Shown piece after piece: positions 1-10,077 of a stretch of DNA of 64,000 nucleotides. The position numbers were made by a program, and so were the translations under genes. Numbering within the stretch: the first letter of the stretch is position 1; the number at the start of each line of letters is the position of its first letter. Source of the DNA: Pseudomonas lutea (GTDB lineage: Bacteria; Pseudomonadota; Gammaproteobacteria; Pseudomonadales; Pseudomonadaceae); the NCBI RefSeq assembly GCF_000759445.1, contig NZ_JRMB01000001.1, forward strand, positions 434,001 through 498,000, written 5' to 3'. The notes under the pieces are model-generated. The model searched no databases, had not been told where the DNA came from, and saw only the letters and a list, made by a program, of their open reading frames with translations.

Positions 1-53
1 GCCTTCGGTGCAGCTACCCCCTATTTGTGTGGACTGATTGGAGTTTGATGACC

Positions 54-1958
54 ATGAGTGTGGAAACTCAAAAGGAAACCCTGGGCTTCCAGACCGAGGT
101 GAAGCAACTGCTGCACCTCATGATCCATTCGCTGTATTCGAACAAGGAGATTTTCCTGCGTGAGCTGATCTCCAACGCGTCGGACGCGGTGGACAAGCTG
201 CGTTTCGAAGCGCTGTCCAAGCCCGAGCTGCTGGAAGGCGGCGCCGAGCTGAAGATTCGCGTCAGCTTCGACAAGGATGCGCGCACGGTCACCCTGGAAG
301 ACAACGGCATCGGCATGAGCCGTGAAGACGTCATCACCCACTTGGGGACCATTGCCAAGTCCGGCACCGCCGACTTCATGAAAAACCTCTCCGGTGACCA
401 GAAGAAGGATTCCCACCTGATCGGTCAGTTCGGCGTCGGTTTCTACTCCGCGTTCATTGTTGCCGACCAGGTTGAAGTGTTCACCCGTCGCGCAGGCCTG
501 CCGGCCCGCGAAGGCGTGCACTGGTCCTCGAAAGGCGAGGGCGAGTTCGAAGTGGCCACGGTGGAGAAAGCCGATCGCGGTACGCGCATTGTGCTGCGCC
601 TCAAGAGCGCTGAAGACGAGTTTGCGGACGGGTATCGCCTGCGCAACATCATCAAGAAGTATTCCGATCACATCGCCCTGCCGATCGAACTGCCCAAAGA
701 GCAGGCCGCGGTGGAAGGCGAAGCCGAGGTTGTGCAGGAGTGGGAAACCGTCAACCGCGCCAGCGCGCTATGGACCCGCCCACGCACCGAAGTCAAGGAC
801 GAGGAATACCAGGAGTTCTACAAGCACATCGCTCACGACTTCGAGAATCCGTTGACGTGGAGCCATAACAAGGTCGAGGGCAAGCTGGAATACAGCTCCC
901 TGCTCTATGTGCCGGCCCGTGCACCGTTCGATCTTTACCAGCGTGAAGCCCCGCGTGGCCTGAAGCTGTATGTGCAACGCGTGTTTGTGATGGACCAGGC
1001 CGAATCGTTCCTGCCTCTCTATCTGCGGTTCATCAAGGGTGTGGTCGATTCCAACGATCTGTCCCTGAACGTCTCGCGTGAAATCCTGCAGAAAGACCCG
1101 ATCATCGATTCGATGAAGTCTGCACTGACCAAGCGCGTGCTGGACATGCTGGAAAAACTGGCGAAGAACCAGCCTGAAGAATATAAAGGCTTCTGGAAAA
1201 ACTTCGGGCAGGTCTTGAAAGAAGGCCCGGCCGAAGACTTCGCCAACAAGGAAAAAATCGCCGGCCTGTTGCGTTTCGCGTCGACCTCCGACGACAGCGG
1301 CGAGCAGAGCGTTTCTTTGGCCGACTACCTGTCGCGTGCCAAGGAAGGCCAGGACAAAATCTACTACCTGACCGGTGAGAGCTACGCGCAGGTCAAGAAC
1401 AGTCCGCACCTTGAAGTCTTCCGCAAGAAGGGCATCGAAGTGCTGCTGCTGACCGACCGTATCGATGAGTGGCTGATGAGCTACCTGAGCGACTTCGACG
1501 GCAAAGGGTTTGTCGACGTTGCACGCGGCGACCTGGACCTTGGCAAGCTTGATTCCGAAGAAGACAAGAAGGCCCAGGAAGAGGTGGCAAAAGACAAGGA
1601 AGGCTTGATCGAGCGCTTGAAGACCGCACTGGGCGATGCCGTCAGCGAGGTCCGCGTTTCTCATCGCCTGACCGATTCGCCTGCAATTCTGGCGATCGGT
1701 GAGCAGGATCTGGGTCTGCAGATGCGTCAGATCCTGGAAGCGAGCGGTCAAAAGGTGCCGGACTCTAAGCCGATTTTCGAATTCAACCCGTCGCACCCGT
1801 TGATTGGCAAGCTGGACAACGAGCAGAACGAGGACCGTTTCGGCGATCTGTCGCACATCCTGTTCGACCAGGCTGCGCTGGCTGCGGGCGACAGCTTGAA
1901 AGATCCGGCCGCTTACGTGCGCCGTTTGAACAAGTTGTTGGTTGAGCTCTCGGTATAA
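54..1958 (+). CDS. htpG: Molecular chaperone HtpG (Hsp90 family)
   Basis: Cytosolic ATP-dependent Hsp90 chaperone, 634 residues, the usual length for Pseudomonas HtpG. The N-terminal GHKL ATPase domain (about residues 1-220) has the expected motifs: LISNASDA with the catalytic Glu just before it ([12 protein letters not shown]), DNGIGM, and the lid glycines [11 protein letters not shown]. The middle domain includes the [10 protein letters not shown] segment, and the C-terminal dimerisation domain ends in [12 protein letters not shown]. An in-frame ATG at 48 exists, but GGAG at 40-43 is 10 nt from the ATG at 54 and only 4 nt from 48, and the family starts [13 protein letters not shown], so 54 was chosen. 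A strong hairpin follows the stop. Expression is usually heat-shock controlled; the promoter lies outside or at the very edge of the window. Confidence 0.98.
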   Translation: MSVETQKETLGFQTEVKQLLHLMIHSLYSNKEIFLRELISNASDAVDKLRFEALSKPELLEGGAELKIRVSFDKDARTVTLEDNGIGMSREDVITHLGTIAKSGTADFMKNLSGDQKKDSHLIGQFGVGFYSAFIVADQVEVFTRRAGLPAREGVHWSSKGEGEFEVATVEKADRGTRIVLRLKSAEDEFADGYRLRNIIKKYSDHIALPIELPKEQAAVEGEAEVVQEWETVNRASALWTRPRTEVKDEEYQEFYKHIAHDFENPLTWSHNKVEGKLEYSSLLYVPARAPFDLYQREAPRGLKLYVQRVFVMDQAESFLPLYLRFIKGVVDSNDLSLNVSREILQKDPIIDSMKSALTKRVLDMLEKLAKNQPEEYKGFWKNFGQVLKEGPAEDFANKEKIAGLLRFASTSDDSGEQSVSLADYLSRAKEGQDKIYYLTGESYAQVKNSPHLEVFRKKGIEVLLLTDRIDEWLMSYLSDFDGKGFVDVARGDLDLGKLDSEEDKKAQEEVAKDKEGLIERLKTALGDAVSEVRVSHRLTDSPAILAIGEQDLGLQMRQILEASGQKVPDSKPIFEFNPSHPLIGKLDNEQNEDRFGDLSHILFDQAALAAGDSLKDPAAYVRRLNKLLVELSV

Positions 1959-1970
1959 CATTTGCGTCAC

Positions 1971-1998
1971 GACAGAACCCGCCTCGGCGGGTTTTGTC
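1971..1998 (+). terminator. Rho-independent terminator after htpG
   Basis: A 13-bp stem (GACAGAACCCGCC paired with GGCGGGTTTTGTC, one G-T wobble) with a 2-nt loop, followed by a short T run. It sits 12 nt after the htpG stop and separates htpG from the next gene on the same strand. Confidence 0.85.
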
Positions 1999-2037
1999 AT
2001 TTTAATGTCCCTCCATCCTTATCAGCAGGAGTCTGTA

Positions 2038-2763
2038 ATGAGCAATGTGACTGTGCAGTCCGTCGTCTACCAGATCGACGGCGTAAGCTACGAAAGCCGT
2101 CTGGCCTTCAGCGAGAGTGCTCAGGCCGCACCGGGCCTGGTGATGGCGCCCAACTGGATGGGCGTCAGCGACGATGCCGAACAGATTGCCATGGACGTAG
2201 CAGGGAAGGGCTATGTGGTGCTACTGGCGGACTTGTACGGGCAGTCAGTGCGCCCGGGCAATGGTGATGAAGCAGCGGCTGCCATGATGCCCTTGAAGAA
2301 CGATCGCGTGCTGCTCAACCGTCGCATGCAGGCCGCACTGGATCAGCTCACTTCCCAACGCACTGCCGCTGTCGATACCTCGCGGCTGGCGGTGTTTGGT
2401 TTCTGCTTTGGCGGTTGCTGTGCGCTTGAGCTGGCGCGCACCGGGGCTCCATTGAAGGCCGCTGTTTCATTCCATGGCACGCTGGATACGCCAAACCCTG
2501 CAGATGCCAACAACATTCAGGGCAAGGTGCTCGTCCTGCACGGCGCATCGGATCCGCTGGTGCCGAAAGAGCAATTGCCGGCGTTCGAGGCAGAGATGAA
2601 TGCGGCCAATGTGGATTGGCAGTTGCTCAGCTACGGCGGTGCGTTTCACTCGTTCACCGATCCCCATGCGAACAACCCGGGCGTGCAGATGTACAACCCG
2701 ACCGTGTCCAAGCGTGCGTTTACCTCGATGCATAATCTGCTGGACGAGGTGTTCGCCGGCTGA
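2038..2763 (+). CDS. Dienelactone hydrolase family protein
   Basis: Cytosolic alpha/beta hydrolase of the DLH family, 241 residues. The family's Cys-Asp-His triad is visible: nucleophile Cys123 in GFCFGG, Asp172 in GASDPLVP, His204 in GAFHSFTDP. The Cys nucleophile is typical of carboxymethylenebutenolidase relatives, but most genomic members far from chlorocatechol genes have unknown substrates, and nothing nearby suggests aromatic degradation. AGGA at 2027-2030, 7 nt before the ATG at 2038, fixes the start; longer in-frame extension to 1942 would run back through the htpG terminator. It follows htpG in the same direction but is separated by that terminator, so it probably has its own promoter or is read through at low level. 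Confidence 0.9.
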   Translation: MSNVTVQSVVYQIDGVSYESRLAFSESAQAAPGLVMAPNWMGVSDDAEQIAMDVAGKGYVVLLADLYGQSVRPGNGDEAAAAMMPLKNDRVLLNRRMQAALDQLTSQRTAAVDTSRLAVFGFCFGGCCALELARTGAPLKAAVSFHGTLDTPNPADANNIQGKVLVLHGASDPLVPKEQLPAFEAEMNAANVDWQLLSYGGAFHSFTDPHANNPGVQMYNPTVSKRAFTSMHNLLDEVFAG

Positions 2764-2829
2764 CCCTGTGAGTCGGGCAGCTGCTGAGTGGCTGGATTTT
2801 CAGCGTCCAGCAACTGCCTGATGTGAAGC

Positions 2830-2857
2830 ATTCGCCAGCAAGCCGGCTCCTACAGGT
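2830..2857. repeat. REP-type intergenic repeat
   Basis: One copy of the Pseudomonas REP core, TTCGCCAGCAAGCCGGCTCC followed by TACAGG, lying between the convergent dlh-family gene and the pirin gene. The same sequence recurs at 18951-18976 and, inverted, at 18886-18911. Confidence 0.8.
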
Positions 2858-2872
2858 GATGCGGAACTGCGG

Positions 2873-3748
2873 TTATTTTCGTGGCATTGGCATTGGAACT
2901 GGCAATTCAATTCGCTCCACTTCTCCGGGCACAGTTGGCCAATCGCCAGCGGCCCACTTCGCTCTAGCCTGGTCGATCAGCGCTGGATCGCTCGCCACGA
3001 AGTTCCAGTTCATCCTTCTTGGCCCATCCAGTGGCGCTCCGCCAATCAGTACCGCATGGCATTCGCTCTGTGCGAACAGCGTGGGTTCGCTGCCCGGATC
3101 AAGCACAACCAGGCTTCGTGGCGATAATGGCTCACCATCCACTGTCAACTCGCCTTGGATCACGTACAGAGCACGTTCTGCATGTTCCGCCGGGACACGC
3201 AGCGTCGTTGCTGTTTGCAGGCTCAGCTCCGCGTACAGCGTGGGCGACAGCACCGGCACGGGCGACTTCAAACAGAAACCCTCGCCGGCGATCAGGCGAA
3301 TACGAATGCCCATAGCGTCACTCACTGGCAGCGTCGGGGCAGGGTGATGGCTGTAATGGCCGTCGCCGTGTTCGTGGGTTTTCGGCGATGCCAGCCACAC
3401 TTGCAGCCCGTGCAACCGCGAGCCGCTCGCACGCAATGCCTCGGGAGTGCGCTCAATGTGGGCGATGGCACTGCCGGAGGTCATCCAGCTGACTTCGCCG
3501 GGCCTGACGTGCTGATCGCTGCCGAGGCTGTCCTTGTGCAGGATCTCGCCCGCGAACAGGTAGGTCAGGGTCGACAGGCCTATGTGCGGGTGCTGACGAA
3601 TATCCATCCCGGAGCCAGGCATGTAGGTGGTTTCGAGCATATGGTCGAAGAAGACGAAAGGTCCGACGCTGCGGCATCGGGCGGAGGGGAGAGGGCGCAG
3701 GATGGGTTGGCCTTCTACGTCCTCGACGCGAGGAATTATGGTCAGCAT
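2873..3748 (-). CDS. Pirin family protein
   Basis: Bicupin of the pirin family, 291 residues (human pirin 290). The N-terminal cupin carries the four expected metal ligands: His53 and His55 in RQHPHIG, His97 and Glu99 in IAHIE. The C-terminal cupin-like half (about residues 170-270) follows. Bacterial pirins bind Fe or similar metals; roles reported include quercetinase-like dioxygenase activity and modulation of pyruvate metabolism or stress responses, and which applies here cannot be read from the sequence. It is transcribed divergently from the chemoreceptor gene. The ribosome binding site before the ATG is weak. Confidence 0.92.
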   Translation of the reverse strand: MLTIIPRVEDVEGQPILRPLPSARCRSVGPFVFFDHMLETTYMPGSGMDIRQHPHIGLSTLTYLFAGEILHKDSLGSDQHVRPGEVSWMTSGSAIAHIERTPEALRASGSRLHGLQVWLASPKTHEHGDGHYSHHPAPTLPVSDAMGIRIRLIAGEGFCLKSPVPVLSPTLYAELSLQTATTLRVPAEHAERALYVIQGELTVDGEPLSPRSLVVLDPGSEPTLFAQSECHAVLIGGAPLDGPRRMNWNFVASDPALIDQARAKWAAGDWPTVPGEVERIELPVPMPMPRK

Positions 3749-3965
3749 GGCGGGTACTCAAAGGCCTGGTACGAATGACTGAGCGAAATTTATCGGCAAT
3801 CCACGTTTCCCGATAGCAGCGTTGTGATGCGCGGGAACGGTTTTGTAATGATTTATTACGAAGTTTTGAACGGTGCCTCAGAGAATTGTCCTACAGAACC
3901 ATTTCCTGAAGCCGACACCTCTGGAAACAGCTTTTTCGAAGCAGCGTTCTAGGAAGGGACAGGGT

Positions 3966-5591
3966 ATGACCGTTAGAAACATGAACATCGCGCCACGCGC
4001 AGCACTTGGCTTTGGTCTGCTTGCCCTGCTGGTGTTTGCGTTGGGGATATTTGCCCTGGTGCAGATGTCCAGCATGCGCAACCAATCGGACCACGTGGAA
4101 ACCAAGTGGCTGCCTAGCGTGATGGAGCTTGGCGCCCTTGGGCAGGACCTGATGCGGGTCCGAACCTTGACGCTGCGTCTGATGCTCAACCGAAGCCCCG
4201 AGGCGCTGCGCGACAACGCTGGCAAGCTGGACCAACTCAAGGCAGGGCTGAAAGTCACGCAGCAAAATTACGCGGCGTTGATTGGCTCGCCACGCGAACG
4301 CGAGCTGTATGAGGCTTTCGCCGCTGTCCAGGCTGCCTACATGCAGCGACAGGACAAGGTCATGGAGCTCTCTGCTGCGGGTCTGACCGATGAAGCACTG
4401 AAGATGATCAACGGCGAGATGACACAGCTCGCCGACAAAATGACGGTCGCCCTGAATGAGCTGACAACGCTGAACAAGCAAGGCGCCCTGGATGCAAGCG
4501 ATCTGGCCCGGGCTGTGTTTTCCAGTGCGTTCGCCTGGGTTGTCGGCATGATGCTGCTGACAGCGTTGATGACCCTGTTGCTGGCCTGGGGCCTGACCCG
4601 AAGCATCGTCAGGCCGATCGCACAGGCTCTGGGCATCGCTCAAGTGGTGGCAGCCGGCGACCTCACCGCAGACATCGTTGTGGAGGGTCGCGATGAACCG
4701 GCTCGGCTGCTGGAAGCACTGAAGGTCATGCAGCAAAGTCTGCGTCGCACCATCATGCGCATCGCCGACTCCTCGAACCAGCTGGCGTCGGCGTCGGAAG
4801 AGCTGAGCACGGTCACAGAAGACGCTACGCGGGGCCTGCATCAGCAGAGTCTGGAGATCGATCAAGCCGCCACCGCAGTCAATGAGATGACGGCGGCGGT
4901 GGAAGAGGTGGCACGCAACGCGGTCGCCACCTCCGAGGCGTCAGGGGAGTCGGACCGGATTGCGCAGCATGGCCGCGAGCAGGTTCAGCAGACCGTAGCC
5001 TCTATCGCGCATTTGGCCGAGGACGTCACTGAAGCGGGCGAGCAGGTCGAAACCCTCGCGCAGAAGGTTTACGGCATCACCAAAGTGCTGGACGTGATCC
5101 GCTCCGTGGCGGAACAGACCAACCTGCTGGCGTTGAACGCAGCGATCGAAGCAGCCCGTGCAGGTGAGGCGGGCCGCGGTTTCGCCGTGGTGGCCGATGA
5201 GGTCCGGGCCCTGGCGCATCGCACGCAGTCGTCGACACAGGAAATTGAACAACTGGTGGGCGACATTCGCCAAGGCACCGATCAGGCTGTGGCCGCGATG
5301 CAAGGCAGCAACAGCCGCGCGCAGACGACCCTGGAGCTGGCGCAGTCGGCAGGGGTTGCACTGGATGAGATCGCGGCGGCCATTACGCTGATCACTGAAC
5401 GCAACGTGGTCATCGCCAGCGCGTCGGAAGAGCAGGCTCAGGTGGCGCGTGAGGTGGACCGCAATCTGACCAACATTCGCGACATCTCGCTGCAGAGTTC
5501 GGCGGGAGCCAACCAGACCAGCGCTGCCAGCCATGAGCTGTCGAGGCTCGCGACCGATCTGAATGGCATGGTTGCAGCATTTTCGGTGTGA
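3966..5591 (+). CDS. Methyl-accepting chemotaxis protein
   Basis: Inner-membrane chemoreceptor, 541 residues. TM1 is about residues 13-34, a periplasmic helical-bundle sensor (4HB_MCP-like) spans about 35-182, TM2 about 183-206, followed by HAMP ([12 protein letters not shown]) and a long cytoplasmic coiled coil. The CheA/CheW-binding hairpin tip [20 protein letters not shown] starts near residue 382. No C-terminal CheB/CheR tethering pentapeptide is present. The start at 3966 is preceded by an AAGGGA-rich stretch; the longer ORF back to 3873 would add a non-hydrophobic extension with no ribosome binding site. Ligand unknown. Position just before fabB matches the chemoreceptor I recall next to fabAB in P. 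aeruginosa. Confidence 0.93.
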   Translation: MTVRNMNIAPRAALGFGLLALLVFALGIFALVQMSSMRNQSDHVETKWLPSVMELGALGQDLMRVRTLTLRLMLNRSPEALRDNAGKLDQLKAGLKVTQQNYAALIGSPRERELYEAFAAVQAAYMQRQDKVMELSAAGLTDEALKMINGEMTQLADKMTVALNELTTLNKQGALDASDLARAVFSSAFAWVVGMMLLTALMTLLLAWGLTRSIVRPIAQALGIAQVVAAGDLTADIVVEGRDEPARLLEALKVMQQSLRRTIMRIADSSNQLASASEELSTVTEDATRGLHQQSLEIDQAATAVNEMTAAVEEVARNAVATSEASGESDRIAQHGREQVQQTVASIAHLAEDVTEAGEQVETLAQKVYGITKVLDVIRSVAEQTNLLALNAAIEAARAGEAGRGFAVVADEVRALAHRTQSSTQEIEQLVGDIRQGTDQAVAAMQGSNSRAQTTLELAQSAGVALDEIAAAITLITERNVVIASASEEQAQVAREVDRNLTNIRDISLQSSAGANQTSAASHELSRLATDLNGMVAAFSV

Positions 5592-5601
5592 CAACCGCCC
5601 C

Positions 5602-5711
5602 TTTCCCGGCTAAAGCCGGTCCCACTAAGTGAACGCGGTGCTGGCGTGGGACTGGCTAAAGCCGGTCTCACTAAGACGCGGCGCAGTTGTAGGACTGGCT
5701 TCAGCCGGGAA
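5602..5711. repeat. REP cluster between chemoreceptor gene and fabB
   Basis: Three imperfect copies of the CCCGGCTAAAGCCGGTCCCACT type: forward at 5603-5625, a second forward copy near 5651-5672, and an inverted copy (AGGACTGGCTTCAGCCGGGA) ending at 5710. It lies between two convergent genes, the usual REP/BIME location. Confidence 0.75.
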
Positions 5712-5823
5712 TGCGCCGGTCAGGGCTCCGTCAATCTTGCAGTGTGCCGCCGACGGCGTTCCCGGCTAAGCCTCTGCTGCAAATCGTGTCTGAGCTTTGG
5801 CAGTGACCGCATTCTCCAGGCAT

Positions 5824-5853
5824 AAAAAAGGCGCCCCTCAGGGCGCCTTTTTT
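5824..5853 (-). terminator. Bidirectional terminator at the end of fabB
   Basis: Perfect 7-bp stem GGCGCCC/GGGCGCC with loop CTCA at 5830-5847, flanked by A6 on the left and T6 on the right, so it can act in both directions. It lies 17 nt beyond the fabB stop and also faces the chemoreceptor gene. Confidence 0.92.
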
Positions 5854-5869
5854 AGTGCTGCTCGGCGTG

Positions 5870-7090
5870 TTACTTGCCAGTCCAGCGCTTCATCACCAGC
5901 GTGGCGTTGGTGCCACCGAAGCCAAAGCTGTTGCTCATCACCAGGTTGAGCTCGGTGTTCTCGCGGGTTTTGGTCAGGATCGGCATGTCGGCAACCGCTG
6001 GGTCCAGCTCGTCGATGTTCGCCGAGCCAGCCATAAAATTACCTTCCATCATCAGCATGCAGTAGATCGCTTCGTGGACGCCGGCAGCGCCCAGCGAGTG
6101 ACCCGACAGGCTCTTGGTGGAGCTGATCGCAGGAGCCTTGTCGCCGAATACTTCGCGAACGCCTTCCATTTCCTTGACGTCGCCGACAGGGGTGGAAGTG
6201 CCGTGGGTGTTCAGGTAGTCGATGCTGCCATCAACGGTGGACAGCGCCTGCTGCATGCAGCGAATGGCGCCCTCGCCGCTAGGGGCGACCATGTCGTAAC
6301 CGTCGGACGTGGCGCCGTAGCCGACCAGTTCGGCGTAGATTTTCGCGCCACGGGCCAAAGCGTGCTCCAGCTCCTCGACCACAACCATGCCGCCGCCACC
6401 GGCGATGACGAAACCGTCACGGTCGGCATCGTAAGCGCGGGAAGCCTGTTCCGGCGTCTCGTTGCGCTTGCTGGACAGTGCGCCCATGGCATCGAACAGG
6501 AACGACTGGCTCCAGTGCTCTTCTTCGCCGCCGCCGGCGAAAACGATGTCCTGCTTGCCCATCTGAATCTGTTCCATGGCAGTACCGATGCAGTGGGCAC
6601 TGGTTGCACAGGCAGACGCGATGGAGTAGTTCAGGCCCTTGATCTTGAACGGCGTCGCCAGACAGGCCGAGACCGTGCTGCTCATGGTACGGGTGACCCG
6701 GTATGGACCGACGCGCTTGACGCCTTTCTCACGCAGGATGTCCAGCGCTTCCATCTGGTTGAGCGTCGATGCGCCGCCGGAACCTGCGATCAGACCGGTA
6801 CGCGGGTTGGACACCTGCTCTTCTGTCAGACCGGAATCGGTAACAGCGTCCTTCATGGCCAGATAGGCATAGGCAGCCGCGTGGCCGACGAAGCGGAAGA
6901 TCTTGCGATCGATCAGCTCTTCAAGATTGAGGTCAATGGAGCCCGAAACCTGGCTGCGCAGACCCATTTCGGCGTATTCCGGGTTGAATCGGATGCCAGG
7001 GCGACTTGCACGCAGGTTGGCGGAAACGGTGTCTTTGTCATTGCCCAAGCAGGAAACAATGCCCAGACCAGTGATAACGACGCGGCGCAT
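5870..7090 (-). CDS. fabB: 3-oxoacyl-ACP synthase I (beta-ketoacyl-ACP synthase I)
   Basis: Condensing enzyme of type II fatty acid synthesis, required to elongate cis-3-decenoyl-ACP made by FabA. It is 406 residues, the same as E. coli FabB. The catalytic Cys161 sits in [12 protein letters not shown], and the two catalytic histidines lie in [11 protein letters not shown] and [12 protein letters not shown]. The ATG at 7090 gives the family N-terminus [16 protein letters not shown]; the upstream extension would overlap fabA. It is the second gene of a fabA-fabB operon with a 10-nt gap, and is followed by a strong terminator. Confidence 0.97.
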   Translation of the reverse strand: MRRVVITGLGIVSCLGNDKDTVSANLRASRPGIRFNPEYAEMGLRSQVSGSIDLNLEELIDRKIFRFVGHAAAYAYLAMKDAVTDSGLTEEQVSNPRTGLIAGSGGASTLNQMEALDILREKGVKRVGPYRVTRTMSSTVSACLATPFKIKGLNYSIASACATSAHCIGTAMEQIQMGKQDIVFAGGGEEEHWSQSFLFDAMGALSSKRNETPEQASRAYDADRDGFVIAGGGGMVVVEELEHALARGAKIYAELVGYGATSDGYDMVAPSGEGAIRCMQQALSTVDGSIDYLNTHGTSTPVGDVKEMEGVREVFGDKAPAISSTKSLSGHSLGAAGVHEAIYCMLMMEGNFMAGSANIDELDPAVADMPILTKTRENTELNLVMSNSFGFGGTNATLVMKRWTGK

Positions 7091-7100
7091 GCGAATACCC

Positions 7101-7616
7101 TTAGAAATTGTCAGTGGAAGTGAAGACGCCGACACGCAGGCCTTCAGCGGTATAGATTTCACGGCCGTCCACGCTGACCGAACCATCGGCGATGGCCAGA
7201 TTCAGCTTGCCTTTGAGGACGCGCTTGATGTGAATGTTGTAGGTGACTTTCTTCGCAGTCGGGAGGACCTGACCGAAGAATTTGACTTCGCCCGAACCCA
7301 GTGCGCGACCGCGGCCCGGCAGGCCCTGCCAGCCGAGGAAGAAACCGACCAACTGCCACATGGCATCCAGGCCCAGGCAGCCTGGCATCACCGGGTCGCC
7401 CTCGAAGTGGCAGGCAAAGAACCACAGGTCAGGGTTGATATCGAGTTCGGCGACCAATTCACCTTTGCCGAACTTGCCGCCTTCTTCGCTGATCAGGGTG
7501 ATGCGATCCACCATCAGCATATTAGGGGCGGGCAGTTGCGCATTACCTGGGCCGAACAGCTCGCCGCGACTGCAGCGCAGCAGGTCTTCCCGGGTAAAGG
7601 CGTTTTGTTTGGTCAT
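7101..7616 (-). CDS. fabA: 3-hydroxydecanoyl-ACP dehydratase/isomerase
   Basis: Bifunctional dehydratase and trans-2/cis-3 isomerase that starts unsaturated fatty acid synthesis. Its 171 residues match E. coli FabA. The hotdog-fold active site residues are His70 ([12 protein letters not shown]) and Asp84 (GLDAMWQ). Together with FabB it sets membrane unsaturation. The intergenic region upstream carries an 18-bp palindrome that resembles FabR/DesT-type operators, described separately. Confidence 0.98.
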   Translation of the reverse strand: MTKQNAFTREDLLRCSRGELFGPGNAQLPAPNMLMVDRITLISEEGGKFGKGELVAELDINPDLWFFACHFEGDPVMPGCLGLDAMWQLVGFFLGWQGLPGRGRALGSGEVKFFGQVLPTAKKVTYNIHIKRVLKGKLNLAIADGSVSVDGREIYTAEGLRVGVFTSTDNF

Positions 7617-7748
7617 GCGAACTCCTCGATAATCCTGTGCGGCAGGGTGTGGCGTTACTTACCCAATCTGGCCAGCGGGTCATCCCTCTGCTGGCAGCCT
7701 ACTCATAGACTATTGCGTTGTAGTGAAAGTCACAGCACGGGTGAAATG

Positions 7749-7766
7749 AATGTACACCTGTGCACT
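7749..7766 (-). promoter_or_regulatory. Candidate fatty-acid repressor operator upstream of fabAB
   Basis: An interrupted palindrome AATGTACA-CC-TGTGCACT (minus strand AGTGCACA-GG-TGTACATT) lies 133 nt before the fabA start. The core ACA-N2-TGT is perfect and outer arms match at 3 of 5 positions. P. aeruginosa fabAB is known to be controlled by the TetR-family regulator DesT, and E. coli fabA/fabB by FabR, which both bind palindromes of this general form. Assignment to a DesT homologue is inference. Confidence 0.45.
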
Positions 7767-7826
7767 GAAATTTTTCGTCCGCACGTCGGCGTGGGTCGAA
7801 TCGGCACACAAGACTGCCGGAATTTA

Positions 7827-9791
7827 TCATTTACCGCCAGTCGCAGATGCCTTAATGGTCAACCATCGCTGCAAAACCTGCTGCAAATCAGTGCGTTTGA
7901 ATGGCTTGGCCAGGTAATCGTTCATTCCGGCCTGCAGGCAGATCTCCCGATCACCGTGCTGGGCATTGGCGGTCAGGGCAATGATGGGGAGCGTTGCCAG
8001 GCCCGGCAGCGTCCGGATTCGGCGCGTGGCCTCGTAGCCGTCCATGACCGGCAGTCGGCAATCCATCAAGATCAGCGCGAAGCTTTCCTGGCTGGCCATG
8101 CTCACCGCCTCAGCGCCGTCGGCTGCGACGCTGACCTGCAGACCCAGACTGCGCAGCATCGCTTCGACCACCGTACGATTCACCGGGTTGTCCTCGACCA
8201 GCAGCACACAGGCATCGCGGCTCTGGGGCAGATCGCTGACCGTGCCCGGCGGAGGGACGCTCAACGGCTGGTTGACACGCTCCAGCGGTATCTGCAGCCG
8301 GAATACCGAGCCCAGACCCTCGCTGCTTTGCGCCCCCAGCGAGCCGCCCATGCGCTCGGCCAGGCTGCGCGCGATGGGCAGGCCCAGGCCTGTGCCGCCA
8401 TAGCGACGCGAGATCGAATTGTCGGCCTGCTGGAACGCGTCGAACATTGATTCCAGCAAGTCCGGGGAGATACCAATCCCGCTGTCACGGACCGCGCAGG
8501 TAAACAGAATGTGGTGCGGATCGGGCTGAGTGAACCCGGCTTCGACGCGCACGCTGCCCACTTCGGTGAACTTCAGGGCGTTGCCGATCAAATTGACCAG
8601 TATCTGCCTGATGCGTGTCGGATCGCCCTTGACCTGCAGCCCCTCCAGCGAGGGTGGCATGTCCAGCTGCAATGCCAGGCCGCGCTGCTGTGCGTTGTGA
8701 GCAAATGCCTGAACCGACGTCGCGATAAGGTCCGCCAGATTGAAGGTAATGCTTTCCAGCTCGAGTGCGTCGCGCTCGAATCGCGAAAAGTCGAGGATGT
8801 CGTTGATGACCCGCAGCAGGTGCTCGGTTGACTCCATGGCCAGCGCCGCATACTCGGCCTGCTCGTCGGTCATTTTCGTGGTTTCCATCAGCTGCAGCAT
8901 GCCCAGTACGCCGTTCATCGGTGTCCGCAGCTCATGGCTCATCATCGCCAGAAATTCGGATTTCGCATTGTTGGCGCGCTCGGCTTCTTCCCGGGTCCGG
9001 ATCAGCTCGTCCATCGCCTGCTTTTGCTCACGGCTGGCTTTCTCAAGGCCCAGGGCCAGATTGTTGATGTGCCGGGCCAGATCACCCAGCTCGGCATCAT
9101 CCGCAACGGGGAGCGGGGCGGAGTAGTCACCCTGCTGAATAGCTTTCACCGCATCACTCATGGCGCTGATCGGCTGCGACAGGCTCAGCGACAGGCGCCT
9201 GGCCAGCAAGTACGTGAACAACAAGGCGAACATCGCCAGCACCCCGGCCTTGAGCAGTATTTCCTGCTCGCGCTGGTTGAAGGCGTCGCTGGACATGCCT
9301 ACCAATACGCGTCCCAGATAGGCTTCGACCGGCACGCTGGGATCTTCGACGGAGCCGCGCCCGCTGGCGGTCGCCCAGCCCGCTTCGGCGGTTTCAGACT
9401 GCAGGCGGATGGGTGCCTGAAAGACTTCCATTTGCCGCGCACGGCCTTGCGCTTCAGCGGGTTCGACATGCACCAGGACTTCGCCAGCGCTATTGCGAAC
9501 CTCAAGAAACCGCACGTGCGGCGTGGTCATGGTGGCGTTCATGAGGTGTTCGAGCAGCGCTGTGTTACCCGCAATGACGCCGTATTCCGTGGCGGGTGCC
9601 AGTTGATTGGCGATGAGCTGCCCGGTGTGATTGAGCTCCTGCCGCAGGTCCTGAATACGCACCACGGTGAAGAAGCTGATCAACAGTAACGTGAGCAACA
9701 ACGCCGGGCCGAGGCTGAGGATCTGCGTCCGGGTGCTGATGTTCCATCCGCGCTGGGCCGTCACCGCGAGGCTCCGGTGGTCGCAATCCAC
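7827..9791 (-). CDS. Hybrid sensor histidine kinase without HPt domain (PA1611-like)
   Basis: Inner-membrane hybrid kinase, 654 residues. TM1 is about residues 27-46, the periplasmic sensor about 47-180, TM2 about 181-200, then HAMP, HisKA with His286 in [12 protein letters not shown], an HATPase with Asn400/Asn404 and GGTGLGL, and a C-terminal receiver with Asp577 ([13 protein letters not shown]). No histidine phosphotransfer domain follows, so a separate HPt protein is needed. It occupies the position, between fabA and gpsA, of P. aeruginosa PA1611, a hybrid kinase reported to act through HptB and to contact RetS in the Gac/Rsm network; orthology is inferred from synteny and architecture. 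The GTG start at 9791 lacks a clear ribosome binding site, and no other start precedes TM1, so the N-terminus is uncertain. Confidence 0.88.
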   Translation of the reverse strand: MDCDHRSLAVTAQRGWNISTRTQILSLGPALLLTLLLISFFTVVRIQDLRQELNHTGQLIANQLAPATEYGVIAGNTALLEHLMNATMTTPHVRFLEVRNSAGEVLVHVEPAEAQGRARQMEVFQAPIRLQSETAEAGWATASGRGSVEDPSVPVEAYLGRVLVGMSSDAFNQREQEILLKAGVLAMFALLFTYLLARRLSLSLSQPISAMSDAVKAIQQGDYSAPLPVADDAELGDLARHINNLALGLEKASREQKQAMDELIRTREEAERANNAKSEFLAMMSHELRTPMNGVLGMLQLMETTKMTDEQAEYAALAMESTEHLLRVINDILDFSRFERDALELESITFNLADLIATSVQAFAHNAQQRGLALQLDMPPSLEGLQVKGDPTRIRQILVNLIGNALKFTEVGSVRVEAGFTQPDPHHILFTCAVRDSGIGISPDLLESMFDAFQQADNSISRRYGGTGLGLPIARSLAERMGGSLGAQSSEGLGSVFRLQIPLERVNQPLSVPPPGTVSDLPQSRDACVLLVEDNPVNRTVVEAMLRSLGLQVSVAADGAEAVSMASQESFALILMDCRLPVMDGYEATRRIRTLPGLATLPIIALTANAQHGDREICLQAGMNDYLAKPFKRTDLQQVLQRWLTIKASATGGK

Positions 9792-10030
9792 AGAGATAGG
9801 CGCTGCTCAGGCATGGCAGAACCCGACGGGCAGAAGGCTGTGAACGGTGGGGGTCATGTAACGGATCTCTTCGGGAGCGACCTAACGATAGCTCATCGGC
9901 GCCCTGGCGGAATTTTCATCCTGGGCGCGCATCTTAACCGAGCCGTGGGCAATTTCCTTGATGATAGTGGGGCCTGGACGAGATGTTCGTGAGTGCGCCT
10001 TTTGCCGCTGGTCGCCGGCACAACGCCCCG

Positions 10031-10036
10031 TATAAT
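10031..10036 (+). promoter_or_regulatory. Candidate -10 element for gpsA
   Basis: A perfect TATAAT 42 nt before the gpsA start. No good -35 hexamer is seen at the standard 16-18 nt spacing, so the promoter call rests on the -10 only. The rest of the 286-nt region between the divergent hybrid kinase and gpsA shows no gene. Confidence 0.45.
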
Positions 10037-10077
10037 GCCCGCATCGCCAGATGTGATGGCCCTGAATGGATTGTGTT

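Noticed and set aside
5855..7123. 422-residue plus-strand frame across fabB
   Set aside because: Antisense shadow; fabB is full length with all catalytic residues.
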